59,064 bases of DNA from assembly GCA_902651635.1 (NCBI GenBank), contig CACRSC010000113.1, positions 13,755-72,818 of the forward strand. Reading direction: 5' to 3'. The DNA is from Mastigamoeba balamuthi (lineage: Eukaryota > Evosea > Mastigamoebida > Mastigamoebidae). The first letter of the stretch is position 1; every line of letters starts with the position of its first letter. Shown here piece by piece: positions 10,155 through 21,200 of the stretch. A program made the position numbers and the translations under genes. Under the pieces are notes generated by a model. That model was given only the letters and a program-made list of their open reading frames with translations, did no database searches and was not told the origin of the DNA.

Positions 10155-11134
10155 ACTATCAGTACTGATACTGATATGTTTACCTTCAGGTATCACAACA
10201 CATTATGGTACTGTTTCAATGATGTTCTTAACATAAATTTCACGCATTTCACCATATATAACAATAACTGGTAACATTGCAATACTCACAAAATTGTAAG
10301 CAATTCAATGATATTCTTGCAGCTCATTTTGAACCAAAAACCAAAGTCATTTTATTCTTACTTTCTCCGATTTCATTATTTTGCAAAGTAGTTTTAAAAC
10401 CGCACTACATTAAGATTGAAGTAATGAATTTATCACATTTAGTGCTAATTACGATAAAGCTGCACTGTATTTCATCCTTCTTCTCTGAATTACTCTAAGT
10501 CAACTCTGTTGAACCATGAACATGATATCCTGGATTTCAAAAGAAGATATTTCTATTTCTATTTTCCTGGATTTCAAAGATATCTTCTCTGTGATATTAT
10601 CATTTCTTAACTCTCCTCACACTCACCACTCACTGCCCAACTCACCTCACACCCTTCTTACTCCCCTGTTCAGAACACTCATCTTACTGTTCCCAGGAAT
10701 CATGAATACAGAAGAAGCAGAGCACAGTCTGTGCTCTGTCTCCTGCAGACTGCAAAGAGGAGGGGAGGAAGCATCGTGGCTGCCAGGCAGCAGTAACAGG
10801 TGTGTGGTGTATTGGCGTGGGGTGAGGGAGGATGTGTTCTCATGCTCATTTCCCATCAGAGCCTGGCGTAGCACCAGGCTCTGCTCATTTCATCCTCCGT
10901 TCCTGAAGAAATGGAAGCTGTGAGTTTTCGAACGGGTTAGCGTTAATAGCGTATCTTGCGGATTAATCGCCAAACCGTTAAAAAGACAAAAAATGAAGAG
11001 AAATGCAGGGAAATGGGGGCACGAGTAATTTCCTCAGGTGTGTGCCCAGGCTGATCCTGCCACTTATCACGACCTGCAGTAGCTGCAATGTTAGTCACAG
11101 CACTTTTCATGGGAAAAGGGAAGAAATAGAGTAA

Positions 11135-11420
11135 TGGAGCAGAAAATACACTAAATGCAATAAAATTCATCACTTCAATCATAATATAGTACTATATGTG
11201 ATGCATTCAATGGAACTACATTACTAATTTAGCACTACAATCGCTACTAGTGTAAATATTTATGATAGTAGCACTATAAGCACTGTATAGTGCTAGGTTA
11301 AATATATATCTATAATGCTGAATTTAGATCACATGTAGTGCCAAAATCACTATAGGCGATGTAGTGCTTTTTAGTGTTATATTAAGTGTAAAATTAGCAA
11401 TTGAATCGCTAAAGTCATTT
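11135..11420. mobile_element. Foldback repeat family R2, copy 2
   Basis: Carries the same order of oligomers as 9345-9694 with a damaged palindrome near 11232-11270 (CTACTAGTGTAAATATTTAT). Its end is less complete than the 9.6-kb copy. Confidence 0.55.
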
Positions 11421-11538
11421 TTTGAGTTTGCTGGCATATTTGTTATTATACTGATGTAGCATAGCATATAGCTATGTACTGCCAGCACATACATATGCCA
11501 CTGGCATATAGCTATATACTGCTAACACATAGCTATAT

Positions 11539-11760
11539 GTCTTTGCAGCCAAACGTACCATTTTACCAGTTTCAAAGAAAAAATTAAGTATGAAACAAAA
11601 TGTCGTTTTAAAACGACTTTTTCAGGTGTCGCTTTCGCGACAATGACGTCAAATTTGGAATTCGAGAAAACAGGAATCAATTGCTTATCTATTTGTGCAT
11701 TATTGGAATTCTCGAAAATGAGATTTGCTTTCATTTTTATGTGCACATTATGAGTTATTT
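11539..11760. repeat. Dispersed repeat R1, copy 2, with short palindromes
   Basis: Begins with the shared GTCTTTGCAGCCAAACGTAC motif. It contains a perfect 16-nt palindrome, GTCGTTTTAAAACGAC (11602-11617), then TGTCGCTTTCGCGACA, and a repeated TTGGAATTC box. These are probably terminal features of a mobile element; no coding region follows in this copy. Confidence 0.5.
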
Positions 11761-12869
11761 TCGATGAAAATGATTAAAACGATTAAAACGCCAGAAAACG
11801 ATGTGTCTAATTCAATTTAAAGATTGAATTTTATTTGTTCTGATTATAGGTGTGGGGTGGAGTGTATTGGTGTGGAGTGAGGAGAACGAGTTCTCAAGCT
11901 CAGTCTCCATCAGAGCCAGGCGTGGTGCCAGGCTCTGCTCATATTATCTTTCACACTGTAAAAATAGGACCTGTGAGTATTCGAACGGTTTAGCATTAAT
12001 AATGCATCATGCACATTAATTGCTAATCTGTTTAAAAAGATAAAAAATGAAAAGACATGTAGGAAGAGGGGGCACATACATACCTCAGGTGTGTGCCCGG
12101 GCTGATACTGCTTCTCATTACAACCTGCAGTGTAGCTACAGTGTTAGTCACAGTGGTGCACTTTTCAGGGGAAACGGGGGAGAAATAGAGAAATGGAGCA
12201 GAAAATGGGGAGGAAAAAGAGGAACAGTGTACCTGAGTAATGCTGTCTGGAAGCCACGCTGCTTCCTCCTCCCCTCAGCAGTCTGCAGGAGACAGAACAC
12301 AGACTGTGCTCTGCACTGCACGTTATTCACGACTCCTGGACAAACAGTAAGTTATGTATACTGAACAGATGTCAAAAGGGGAGAAAGGAAGAAGTCAAGG
12401 AACACATCTGAAAGATGTTCTATGAAAGGGGAAAACTGTGTGTTTGGGAAAGGAGGATGCACACCTTCAGTCTCAACCTGATATGAAATGAAAAGAAGAA
12501 GGAAGAGAAAGGGAAGGGGGAAGGGAGGGAGCAGAGGCAGGAGGGGGTGAAGGGACAGATTGAAGTGCAGGAAGAAAAGGGGAACATATGTGTTGTTTAT
12601 GCAGAAAGGACATAAGGAACATATGTAAGAACTGTGAGGGGAAGGGATTAAGGAAAGGAAAAAGGGGAGGAGGGGACAGGAACAGGACAAGGACAAGGAG
12701 TAGGCAAGGGGAAGAGCAGAGGGACAGATGTGAGGTTGTGCAGTGTGTTGTGAGTGTGAGAAGAGTTAAGATATGATAAATATCACAGTGAAGATATCTT
12801 TGAAATCCAGGATATCATGGTTCATGGTTCAACAGAGTTGACTTAGAGTAAAACAGAGAAGAAGGATGA

Positions 12870-13228
12870 ATTCAGCACAGCAATATCGCAATTAGCACTA
12901 AATGTGATAAATTCATCGCTTTAATCACAATGTAGTTCTACATGTAATGCATGTGATGGAATTACATCACTAATTTAGCACTACAATCACTACTAGCACA
13001 AATATTTGCACTAGTAGCACTATAAGCGATGCATAGTACTAGGTAAAATAAATCTATAATTGCTGAATTTAGGTCGCATGTAGCACTAAAATCACTATTA
13101 GTGTTGTAGCACTATTTTGCACTAAATTTAGTGCAAAAATAGTGATTGAATCACTAAAGTAGTACTGAAAAAACATCGCTAAAGATTTATCACTTCATGA
13201 GCAAAAGTCACAGCAATGACCAAATGTT
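12870..13228. mobile_element. Foldback repeat family R2, copy 3
   Basis: Contains CTACTAGCACAAATATTTGC and the complementary arm CACTAGTAG. It ends with AACATCGCTAAAGATTTATC and CAGCAATGACCAAATG, as in the other copies. Confidence 0.6.
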
Positions 13229-13239
13229 TATTTAGTGTG

Positions 13240-13640
13240 ATAATATTGCAGAAGATGCATACCTCACTGTAACCAAGCTTATGGAGTGCATCTGTACTGC
13301 AGGCAAGCCACAAGACCAGATCGTTGTTGACAGCATGAAGGTGATCAAGCAGAAGCACGTCCAGCAGCCTTCACACTGTGGTTGAGAGTAGTGATCATCA
13401 TGGCCAACACACATGAGCACGTGAGCACCACCTCTCCTTCTTCCAGTGGTGTCCTTTATGCCATCCAGTGGTTGCGGCACTCATTGGCTTGGCAGAAAGG
13501 ATCTGATGCAGGACAGGCCAACAGGACACCCCGTGAGGTGACTCTTTATCTCACTTTGACCTCTACAAAGGGTTCAACAAGACTGTTTGCTGTACTGGTT
13601 TTTTTGAATTTACTGGTTTTTATTGGCGACTCAACATAAA
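13240..13640 (+). pseudogene. Unrecognised coding scrap
   Basis: From about 13250 the plus strand reads DAYLTVTKLMECICTAGKPQ and DSMKVIKQKHVQQPSHCG before a stop, which looks protein-like but has no identified family. The following 13500-13690 is non-coding and shared, in inverted orientation, with 40370-40560, the downstream flank of the decayed copy of the next gene. Confidence 0.3.
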
Positions 13641-13699
13641 CTCACATTACCCTTAATCTCATGATAAATCTGAATCTTACTGGGGGCCAGCCCGTTGAC

Positions 13700-14829
13700 T
13701 CACTGGCAGAGCCAGTCCAAAATCTTGGTGCGGCGTACGGGGAGCAGGTCCCCTGGAACGATTAGCATGTCGTCGCTGTACCAGGAGAGCAAAGCAGTAA
13801 CCTGGAAGTGCGTCAGAGCCATCAGCTCTGCCTGTGAGCCCGGGAAAATGCCACCAGCACCGAGCAGTCCAGGGGCCGTTCCGATGGCGGGCACACCAGC
13901 AGCAGGCACAGGCGGGGCAGCACCGAGTGCCGGAGCAACCCCGTACCCGGCCACCTCCTTCTGCAGGGGCCTGAAGTTGCCCTGCAGGTGCCTCTGCCCC
14001 GAGTTCCACTGACGGATGCGCACGTTGGTGAACCGGGCATCCAGCGTGGCAAGCGTGAGTTGGAGTGGTGCCAGGGCGAGCGCTCCAGCACCGCCCGGCA
14101 AAAAGAGCCCAGTGACTGCAGCTGCTCCAGCACCACCCGGCGCAAAGAGCCCAGCGACTGCAGCTGCTCCGGCACCGCCTGGCGCAAAGAGCCCAGCGAC
14201 TGCAGCTGCTCCGGCACCACCCGGCACAAACAGCGCAGCGAGATCTCCCATGTTGGCGACCACGACGGGGCAGCCTGTCAGCGGGTGGTGGTAGAGGATC
14301 GAGTCGAGCAGGTCGAAGAGGCCAGGCGGGACCTTGTTGGCCAACCCCTCCTCGCGCATCGCGAGTATGTCGGACAGCTGCAGCTTACGCAGCTCCTCCG
14401 GCACCACGACCCTGCTTCCGCCGTAGCTGTTCATGGCCTCCTCGTAGGCGAGGACCCACTGGGGCACTTTGAGGGAGGGGGTTGTGTTTGGTTCTCGATT
14501 GGATTGAATTGAATTGGGGAAAAGGGAAGGCTCTCGTGTGTTGCACCTTTCTCCTCCTGCTCCTTCTTCTTCTTCTTCTGGGGCTCAGCAGCGGTGCCCA
14601 TGCTCTCGGTGTCCTGCATGGGTCTCTTGGGCTGGCGGCTGCCGCTGCTGCTGCTGTCCCCGGCGTTCTCAGCCGCCGCCGCTGCCGCCACCGCCACGGG
14701 CGTCGCGTGCTGCGGGCCCGCCGGCTTCTCCGGGCTGCCGGTGGCAGAGGGGTTGGGCGAGGTCTCGAGCTTGTCGTTACCCATGCGGCTCTCCTTCGGT
14801 GCGCTGTCGCTGTCCGCGTTGTCGCTCAT
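13700..14829 (-). CDS. Unknown protein with PGGAG repeat; intact parent of the decayed copy at 39 kb
   Basis: Two exons, 14829-14547 and 14466-13700 (donor AAAG/GTGCAA, acceptor CAAAG/TGCCCC, phase 1), 349 residues. Exon 1 is polar and low-complexity, starting MSDNADSDSAPKES, with a poly-Ala run and a Lys-rich end (QKKKKKEQEEK). Exon 2 starts VPQWVLAYEEAMNSYGGSR and contains a helical stretch (LRKLQLSDILAMREEG). It then has four tandem units of about 14 residues (GLFAPGGAGAAAVA), from a 42-bp DNA repeat at about 14060-14230, and a hydrophobic C-terminal part (LTHFQVTALLSWYSDDM) ending WLCQ. I do not recognise a domain. Its stop-free CpG-rich frame and clean intron suggest a live gene. It lies 0.4 kb downstream of the giant formin on the same strand. 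Confidence 0.6.
14050..14240. repeat. 42-bp tandem repeat x 4 within the coding region
   Basis: Four near-identical units encode GLF.PGGAGAAAV. Two inner units are almost identical at DNA level, so the array probably changes length by slippage. In the decayed copy the units are far more divergent. Confidence 0.7.
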
Positions 14830-15245
14830 TCGTGAATTTGCGGACTGCGGGTCTTCTGTGGGGCGGAATTGCCAGTGAGGACAACAGAGACAGGAGGGGG
14901 GGGCGCCAGTGCGAGGGGACAGCAGCAGCAGCGGCGGCGACAGGGCAGGGGCAGGGCAGGGCAGCGCACCGGAGCGTTCAGGTTGTGATGGAGGCTTAAC
15001 CAAGGAAGGCAATTAAATCCCAAGGCGAGGGGATTTTTTTGGCAGAATCTACGCATTATGAGTTGACTCGAGCGAGGATTTCTGTAAAACGGAGGGTTGT
15101 AGTGCTCGCTGAGGACACCTCTGACAGAGCTTTTGGGCGAATGAAACCACCATGACGGAGTATATTATTTCGGTGTCGGTGTGTTATGGTGTGTCAGTTG
15201 CGTTGTGCTTGAGCTGGTGGTTCATTGGGTGTGCGGGGCGCCTCG
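14830..15245. other. Intergenic: 5' flank of the unknown gene and 3' flank of the formin
   Basis: No coding region supported. The part next to the unknown gene (14830-15010) is matched by the decayed copy at 38960-39140, so the ancestral duplication included this promoter-proximal segment. Confidence 0.5.
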
Positions 15246-18200
15246 TCATGCGTTGTCGTTGCGAGCCGGAGCGGGCGCAGCCGCAGGGGCGTTGCGCTGG
15301 GTCTGCGGGGACTGCATCTGGGCGGAGGAGTCCTGGGCCTCGAAGTCGGTGAAGGCCTGGGCGATCATCTCGGGGGTGATGACCTGGGGCATGCGCTTGA
15401 GGGCCGGGGGCAGGCCGGCGCGGGAGACGCGCGAGGGGACCTTGCCCTGCTTGATGTCCTTGATGACGCGCGCGATGGGGTCCGCGTCGTTCTTGTTGGC
15501 GCCGAGCCTGAGGAGGCGGGGCTTGGGCTTGGGCGCCAGCTTGGCGGTGGAGCGGGCAAAGTAGCCGATGATGCGGCCCCACATGCCGAAGAAGGACTCT
15601 GTGGTGTACTGGAGCGTCGACTCGCGGCTGACGGTGAAGAAGTCGACCGTGTCGAGGAAGAGCTGCTCGGTGCGGACGACCTCCTCGCGCAGGTTGGCCA
15701 GCCGGGTCGCCGCCTCGCCGAAGAAGCGCTGGGCGTCGCCCGGGAAGGCGTCGCCCGGGGCGAGCGGGGTGGCGGCCAGCGCGTCGCGGGTGGCCGCGTT
15801 GAGGTCCTGGAGCTCGGCGGCGAGCTTGTTGAAGGCGGCCTGGATGGCCTTGAACTCGATGCCGGCGGCGCGCTGGACGCTGGGGAGCTCGTCGGGCAGC
15901 GTGCGGCGGCCGACGTAGCGGACGGCGTGGTCGAAGAGCGAGCCCGTGCCCTGGGCGTCGCGGAGGTCGACCATCTTCTCGAGGGCCTCGACGGAGAAGC
16001 CGTCGGCCTGGCCGCGCTGGGCGTTGCTGCCGTTGAGGTAGTTGCCGATGGCCAGCGCGGCGGCCAGCAGGTCGCGCAGGCACTCGCTGTCGAGCAGCTC
16101 CTTGCACGCCTTCTGCACCGCCACCGCCGGGGGCCCCACCTCTGTCAGCCGCTCCTCAAACTCCCCGACGAACGCCCAGCACCGCAGCCGCGCGCGGACC
16201 AGCTCCACGTCGAGCAGCCGCAGCGCCAGCCCCTCGACCGCGTCCAGCTCCGCCCCGCCCGCCACCGCCGCGCGCAGCGCCGCCTCCTCCTCGGCCGTCG
16301 GCAGGTTGTTGCACAGCTCCCGCACCATCGGCCGCTCCACGACCCCAAAGTCCATGCACCGGATGGCCCGCGCCAGCTCCTCGAAGCTCGCCGGCAGCTT
16401 CTTCGACACGATGGCGATGGCGTTGTACCGCTTGTCCGGCAGCTGCCGCGGCTTCCGCTCGGCCCGCTGCCCCTGCGCCGCTGCCCGCTTGGCCGCGTCG
16501 GCCCCGAACAGCTCGTACAGCTCGTCCTCGTCCAGCCGCGGCTCCGCCAGGTTGTCCCACACGCTCGCCCCCTTCTGCCCCTCCTTGTCCAGCACGATGC
16601 GCTTCCAGTGCAGCGGCTTCATCTTCCCCTTGGGCACCACCGGCGCCTTGTTGAACTTGATCTTCCGCATCATCGGCGGCGGCGGCGGCGGTGGCGGTGG
16701 CGCCGACCCGTCGCCGGCGGGCTGCTGCTCCTGCTCCTGCGCGGCCTCGCTGCTCTCGGGGTCCTTGGGGGCCACGGGCATGGGCGCGGCCAGCGGGGCC
16801 ACGTTGATGACGCTGAGCCCCAGGGCCATCGTCGCCCTCGGGTGCCCGGCGGGCTTGCACTCGGCCCCCGCTGCGGCCGCCCCGTCTCCGGCACCGCCCT
16901 CGCCGCCGGCCCCGTCGCCGCTGCCGCCCTTGCCGTGGAGGCCGCGGAGGATGCGGTGCGAGAGGCCCTTCTTCTTCTTCTTCTTGCCGCCCGCGGCCGC
17001 CTCCTCGCTGGCGCCCGAGGCGCTGCTGGCGCCGCTGCCCCTGCGCTCCTTGCCGCCGCGGATGGCCTTGACGTTGTCGCGGAAGCGGGCCAGCTGCACG
17101 GCCCAGTCGGGGCTGCCGTTGGCCCCCTCCTGCCGCTTGAGCGCCTCCTCGACGCCGAGGCCGCGCCACTGGCGGTACAGCTTCCGCTGCTGCGACCCGC
17201 CCAGCGCGTTCTCCAGCAGCGCGTTGAGCAGCGTCAGCGCGTTCACCTGCTCGTCCACGTCGCCGCTCTCGAGCAGCGCCAGCACGGCCGCGTAGGGCTC
17301 CTCGCCGCGCGCCCGCGCCACGTTCTTGGCCGCCCGGTGCACGTGCTCGAAGCCCCCAAAGTTGCACATCACAAACAGCAGCTCCGCGGCCTGCCGCCGC
17401 ACGTTGCTGCGCGTCCGCGCCTGGATCAGCGCCACCAGCCGCTCGCTGAACTCCAGGTGGGCCAGCAGGTCCGCCAGCCCGTCGCTGTACCCCATCAGCA
17501 CCCGCAGCGCCTCCAGCCCGTAGCTCTGCGTGTTGCCCTCCTGCCGCCCGATGCTCGCCAGCATCTCCGCCATGCCCCCGAGGCCCAGGAACTCGGCGGC
17601 GAACTCGTGGTCCTCCCCGAACCGCCCGCGCAGCGCGAAGAACACCCGCTTCAGCCGCGGGTCGTTCTCCCGCATCATCTTGATGACGTTGGCCGCGTCC
17701 CCCAGCTCCAGCGGCGTCGTCATGTCGTCCGCGGGCAGCGCCGCGCCCGGGCTCACCATGGGCGGGCCCAGCAGGCTCATGGCCACGTAGCTGCTCTGCT
17801 GCAGCGGCGCGCACTTCTTGGCCCGCGGCGGCTTGTTCAGCGCCAGCATGGCCAGCACCGTCCGCGGCACGCAGACCGCCATCGACAGCAGCACCCACGC
17901 CAGCCACAGCGCCAGCGGGTCCCTCACGGGGCCGCCGTACGTCCGCGGCACCAGCGCCACGCACAGGAACGCGGCGCCCAGCGCGAGCGTCACCAGCTGC
18001 AGCGCCAGGTCCGCGGCGACCCACCCGCACACGGCCCGCTGCTCGGCCCCAGAGGCCCCGCGCAGCGACGCCAGGCCGCCGCGCCAGGCCCGCTGCAGCG
18101 ACTCGGACCACTCGCCCAGCAGCGAGGCGACCATGGAGAGCTTGGCGACGGCCAGGACGATGAGGACGACCGCCAGCAGCGCCGCGCGCGTCAGGGCGCT

Positions 18201-21200
18201 GAAGGCGCAGGCGGCCGCAACGCAGGGCGCGCAGGCGATCAGCATCGAGGGGCTGCGCATGACGCTCGCCAGGCCCATCTGCTGCCCGTCGAGGCTCAGG
18301 TACGTCGACCACAGCTGCCTCGCCGTGAACGCCAGCCCGAACACCACGACCATCACGATGCTGGGGGAGCACAGAGTCAGTTGATTCATTTGAACAGAGC
18401 ACCACATGAAGGAGGGAAGGAATGGGACGGACCTGAAGACACCGCACTTGGAAGACGTCGTGAGGTACGTGGCAGAGACGATGACGGCGGGGACCAGGAG
18501 GAGCGTGACGACCGAGAGGACGTTGACGACGGCCACCAGGGCGTTCCACCAGTGCGGCGCGTGCGGGGCGTCGGTGTGGTGCTTGCGCCAGCGGTCGCGG
18601 GCGCCGGCCTGCATGGCCACGTGGGCGGCGTTGCCCGCGGCGGCCAGGACGGCGACGACCCACCAGACGACGAGGTAGGGCGGCGTCACGAGCTCGCGCG
18701 AGTCGGGGACGATGGAGAACCACTGCAGGATCATGTACTCTGCCGTGCGTACCAGCGACGCGGTGTGGTAGCCCCACGCCACGTGGTCGATGTCCGCCGC
18801 GGCCGTCGTCGCCAGGACAGCCGTCAGCACGAGCTCGACCCACGCGAAGCGGTTGTCGAGGAGGTCGGCAAAGTAGGCCCCGCGCAGGTGGTCCACGACG
18901 TTGCGGCCCGCGCTGGGCTTGCGGTGCACGTGCAGCGCGTACGCCGCCAGCGACGTGGCCCCCGCCAGCGTCGCCGCCACGCTGGCGCAGACCAGCACCA
19001 CCACGACGACGAACATGGCGTGCCCGTGCAGCGGCGACAGCGCGCTCGGCGCCACGCGGAACGCGCACAGGTCGCCGTCGCCCGCGCACGACAGGCGCAG
19101 CGACGCGGCCACGACCAGCGACACGTTGGCGGCCGCCAGGCGGCAGTCGGTGTCGGTGTCCTTCTCGGGGACGACCATCCCCCACTCCTCGCACTGCGCG
19201 CACGGGTCGAAGCACGTGCCCCCGCTGCGCTCGCCCACCCCGCGGAAGCGGCCCTCGGCGTAGTCCACCAGCGCGTTGGCGATCACCAGCGGCTCCAGCT
19301 CCCCGTGCACCTCCACCCGCGACCGCGCGTCGGCCTCGAGCCGCAGCGAGCTGCCCGAGCCCTGCGCGAACACCCTGCTCTGCATCGTCACCCGCGCCGC
19401 CGCCCCGCCCTCGTGCAGCCGCACCGTCGCCGGCACAGCGGGCGCCCACGTGTAGTTGTGCCCGATGGCCCCGGCCTCGGCCACCGCCATCGCCACGCCA
19501 GCGGCGATGGTGACGTTGCGCTGGCCGGCGGCACGCGAGTCGTCGATCTGCACGTCGAGCGACCCGGCGCTGGCCACGTCGACCGAGTGGTACGCGTCCA
19601 GCAGCAGCACGGAGCCCGTGCACACGCCGCCCCACGCCACCGACGTCCGGATGTCCGCCCCCGACGCCTCCTGCGACACCGACAGCGTCCACGCGAACCG
19701 CGTCGCCCCGGGCGTCGCGTACACCCGCACCGCGGGCGACAGCGACATCGGGAAGCTCACGTTGGCCCTCCCCGACGCCAGCAGCTCCAGCCCGAACGCG
19801 TCGCCCGGCGTCGTCGCGTTGAGCGCCCCGTCGCGCACGCTCAGCGCCGTCACCGCAGCCCCCGGGCAGTCGACGCTCACCGACGCGTTGGCCGCCGCCA
19901 CCGAGATGCTCTGCACGTACCCGGCGCCCAGACCGCTCGCGTAGATGTTCTGCTGCCCAGTCACCAGCAGCGTGTTCACAAGCGCCACCGCGTCGCACTG
20001 ATCCGCCCCGGGCAGCAGCGCGGCCACGTCGTAGCCCGCGGCCGCGGCGTACTGCGAGGCCCACGCGCTCAGCGGCCTGCTGGCAGCGTGCGCAGCGGTG
20101 AGGCATCCGTGGCGCACTGCCACCGACGGCGCGAGGCTGCCGTCCACCTCGAGGCACGCCCCGGCTCCCACGGCCGCCAGCGTCGCGCTCCCCACGAGCG
20201 CGTCGGCGGGCACCGAGAGCGTCCCGTTGACAGAGAGCACCGACTGCGCCGACGCCCCCGGCTGCACCTCCACGCGCCACGCGCAGCCCGGCACGCGGAA
20301 CGCGAGGTCCGTGGACCCCGGCGGCGAGCTCACCGTGATGGTCGACGCGGGGCTCTGCGCGTGGGCGGCGTCGATGGCCATGTACGTGCGGTCGAGGCCC
20401 TCGAGGACGACGCGCACGGTCCCCAGCTGCACCACTCCGGTCGACGACGCGTTGTCCCCCGACAGCCCGATGGCCTCGGGGACGTGCACGGTCTTGCCGA
20501 ACTCGATGCCCACCTCGGAAGAGCTGTGCAGCGCCGCCGTGACGCTCACGTTGCACTGCACGCCGTAGTCGTCCAGCGCCACCCGCGTCGCCACTGCCCC
20601 CGGCGCCGCGTAGCCCGCCCCGCTCGACCACACCGCCGCGCTGCAGCCCGCGGCCATGTGCGTCAGCGCGTAGGTGCCGGCCTCCTGCTGGTAGCGCAGC
20701 CGCATGCCCATCGTCGCCATGCTCAGCTCCACCGCGGGCTCCGTCGCCCGGTACACCAGCTCCGACGCCTCGTCCCGCGCGCTGCGGCCGCCCGTCGTGG
20801 GCCGCGCGATGGGGGCGCTCAGCCGCTCCACGACCAGGGCGTCCCTGTCCGCCGTCCCCTTGAGGACGATGGGCGCCGCGCCGCGCTGCTGGACGACGTT
20901 GTCGACGAAGCTGGGGCTGGTCCCCGCGCCGTACCTCACCTCCACCACGTCGGCGTCGGTGTCGCCCCCGAGGTCCACGGCGACAGCGCTCGTCGTCTCC
21001 AGCACCACCCTGTCGGGGCCGTTGCCCATCGCCGCCGTCAGCGCCACGTCTGTGCTGGGGCGCGTCCAGACGAGCGTGTCGTTGCCCGCGCCGGACGAGA
21101 CCGACACGGGCGCCAGGACGCCCGTCATGTTGAACGTGTCGGCGCCGCCGCCGGTGCGGATGATGAACTTGGAGCCCCCGGGCAGCGCTGGGAAGTAGAA

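Larger units (their letters stand above)
10473..12870. repeat. Composite inverted-repeat region
   Basis: Outer arms 10473-10596 and 12777-12870 are reverse complements (ACCATGAACATGATATCCTG versus its complement), with a local duplication of about 33 nt in the left arm. Inner blocks 10682-10800 and 12235-12350 are also reverse complements. A third pair, 10812-11160 and 11850-12215, is in direct orientation (GAGCC.GGCGT hairpin, TTCGAACGGTTAG, CAGGTGTGTGCCC). The region therefore holds two rearranged copies of one non-coding element. Copies of foldback family R2 (11135-11420) and R1 (11539-11574) are nested in it. No gene supported. Confidence 0.6.
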
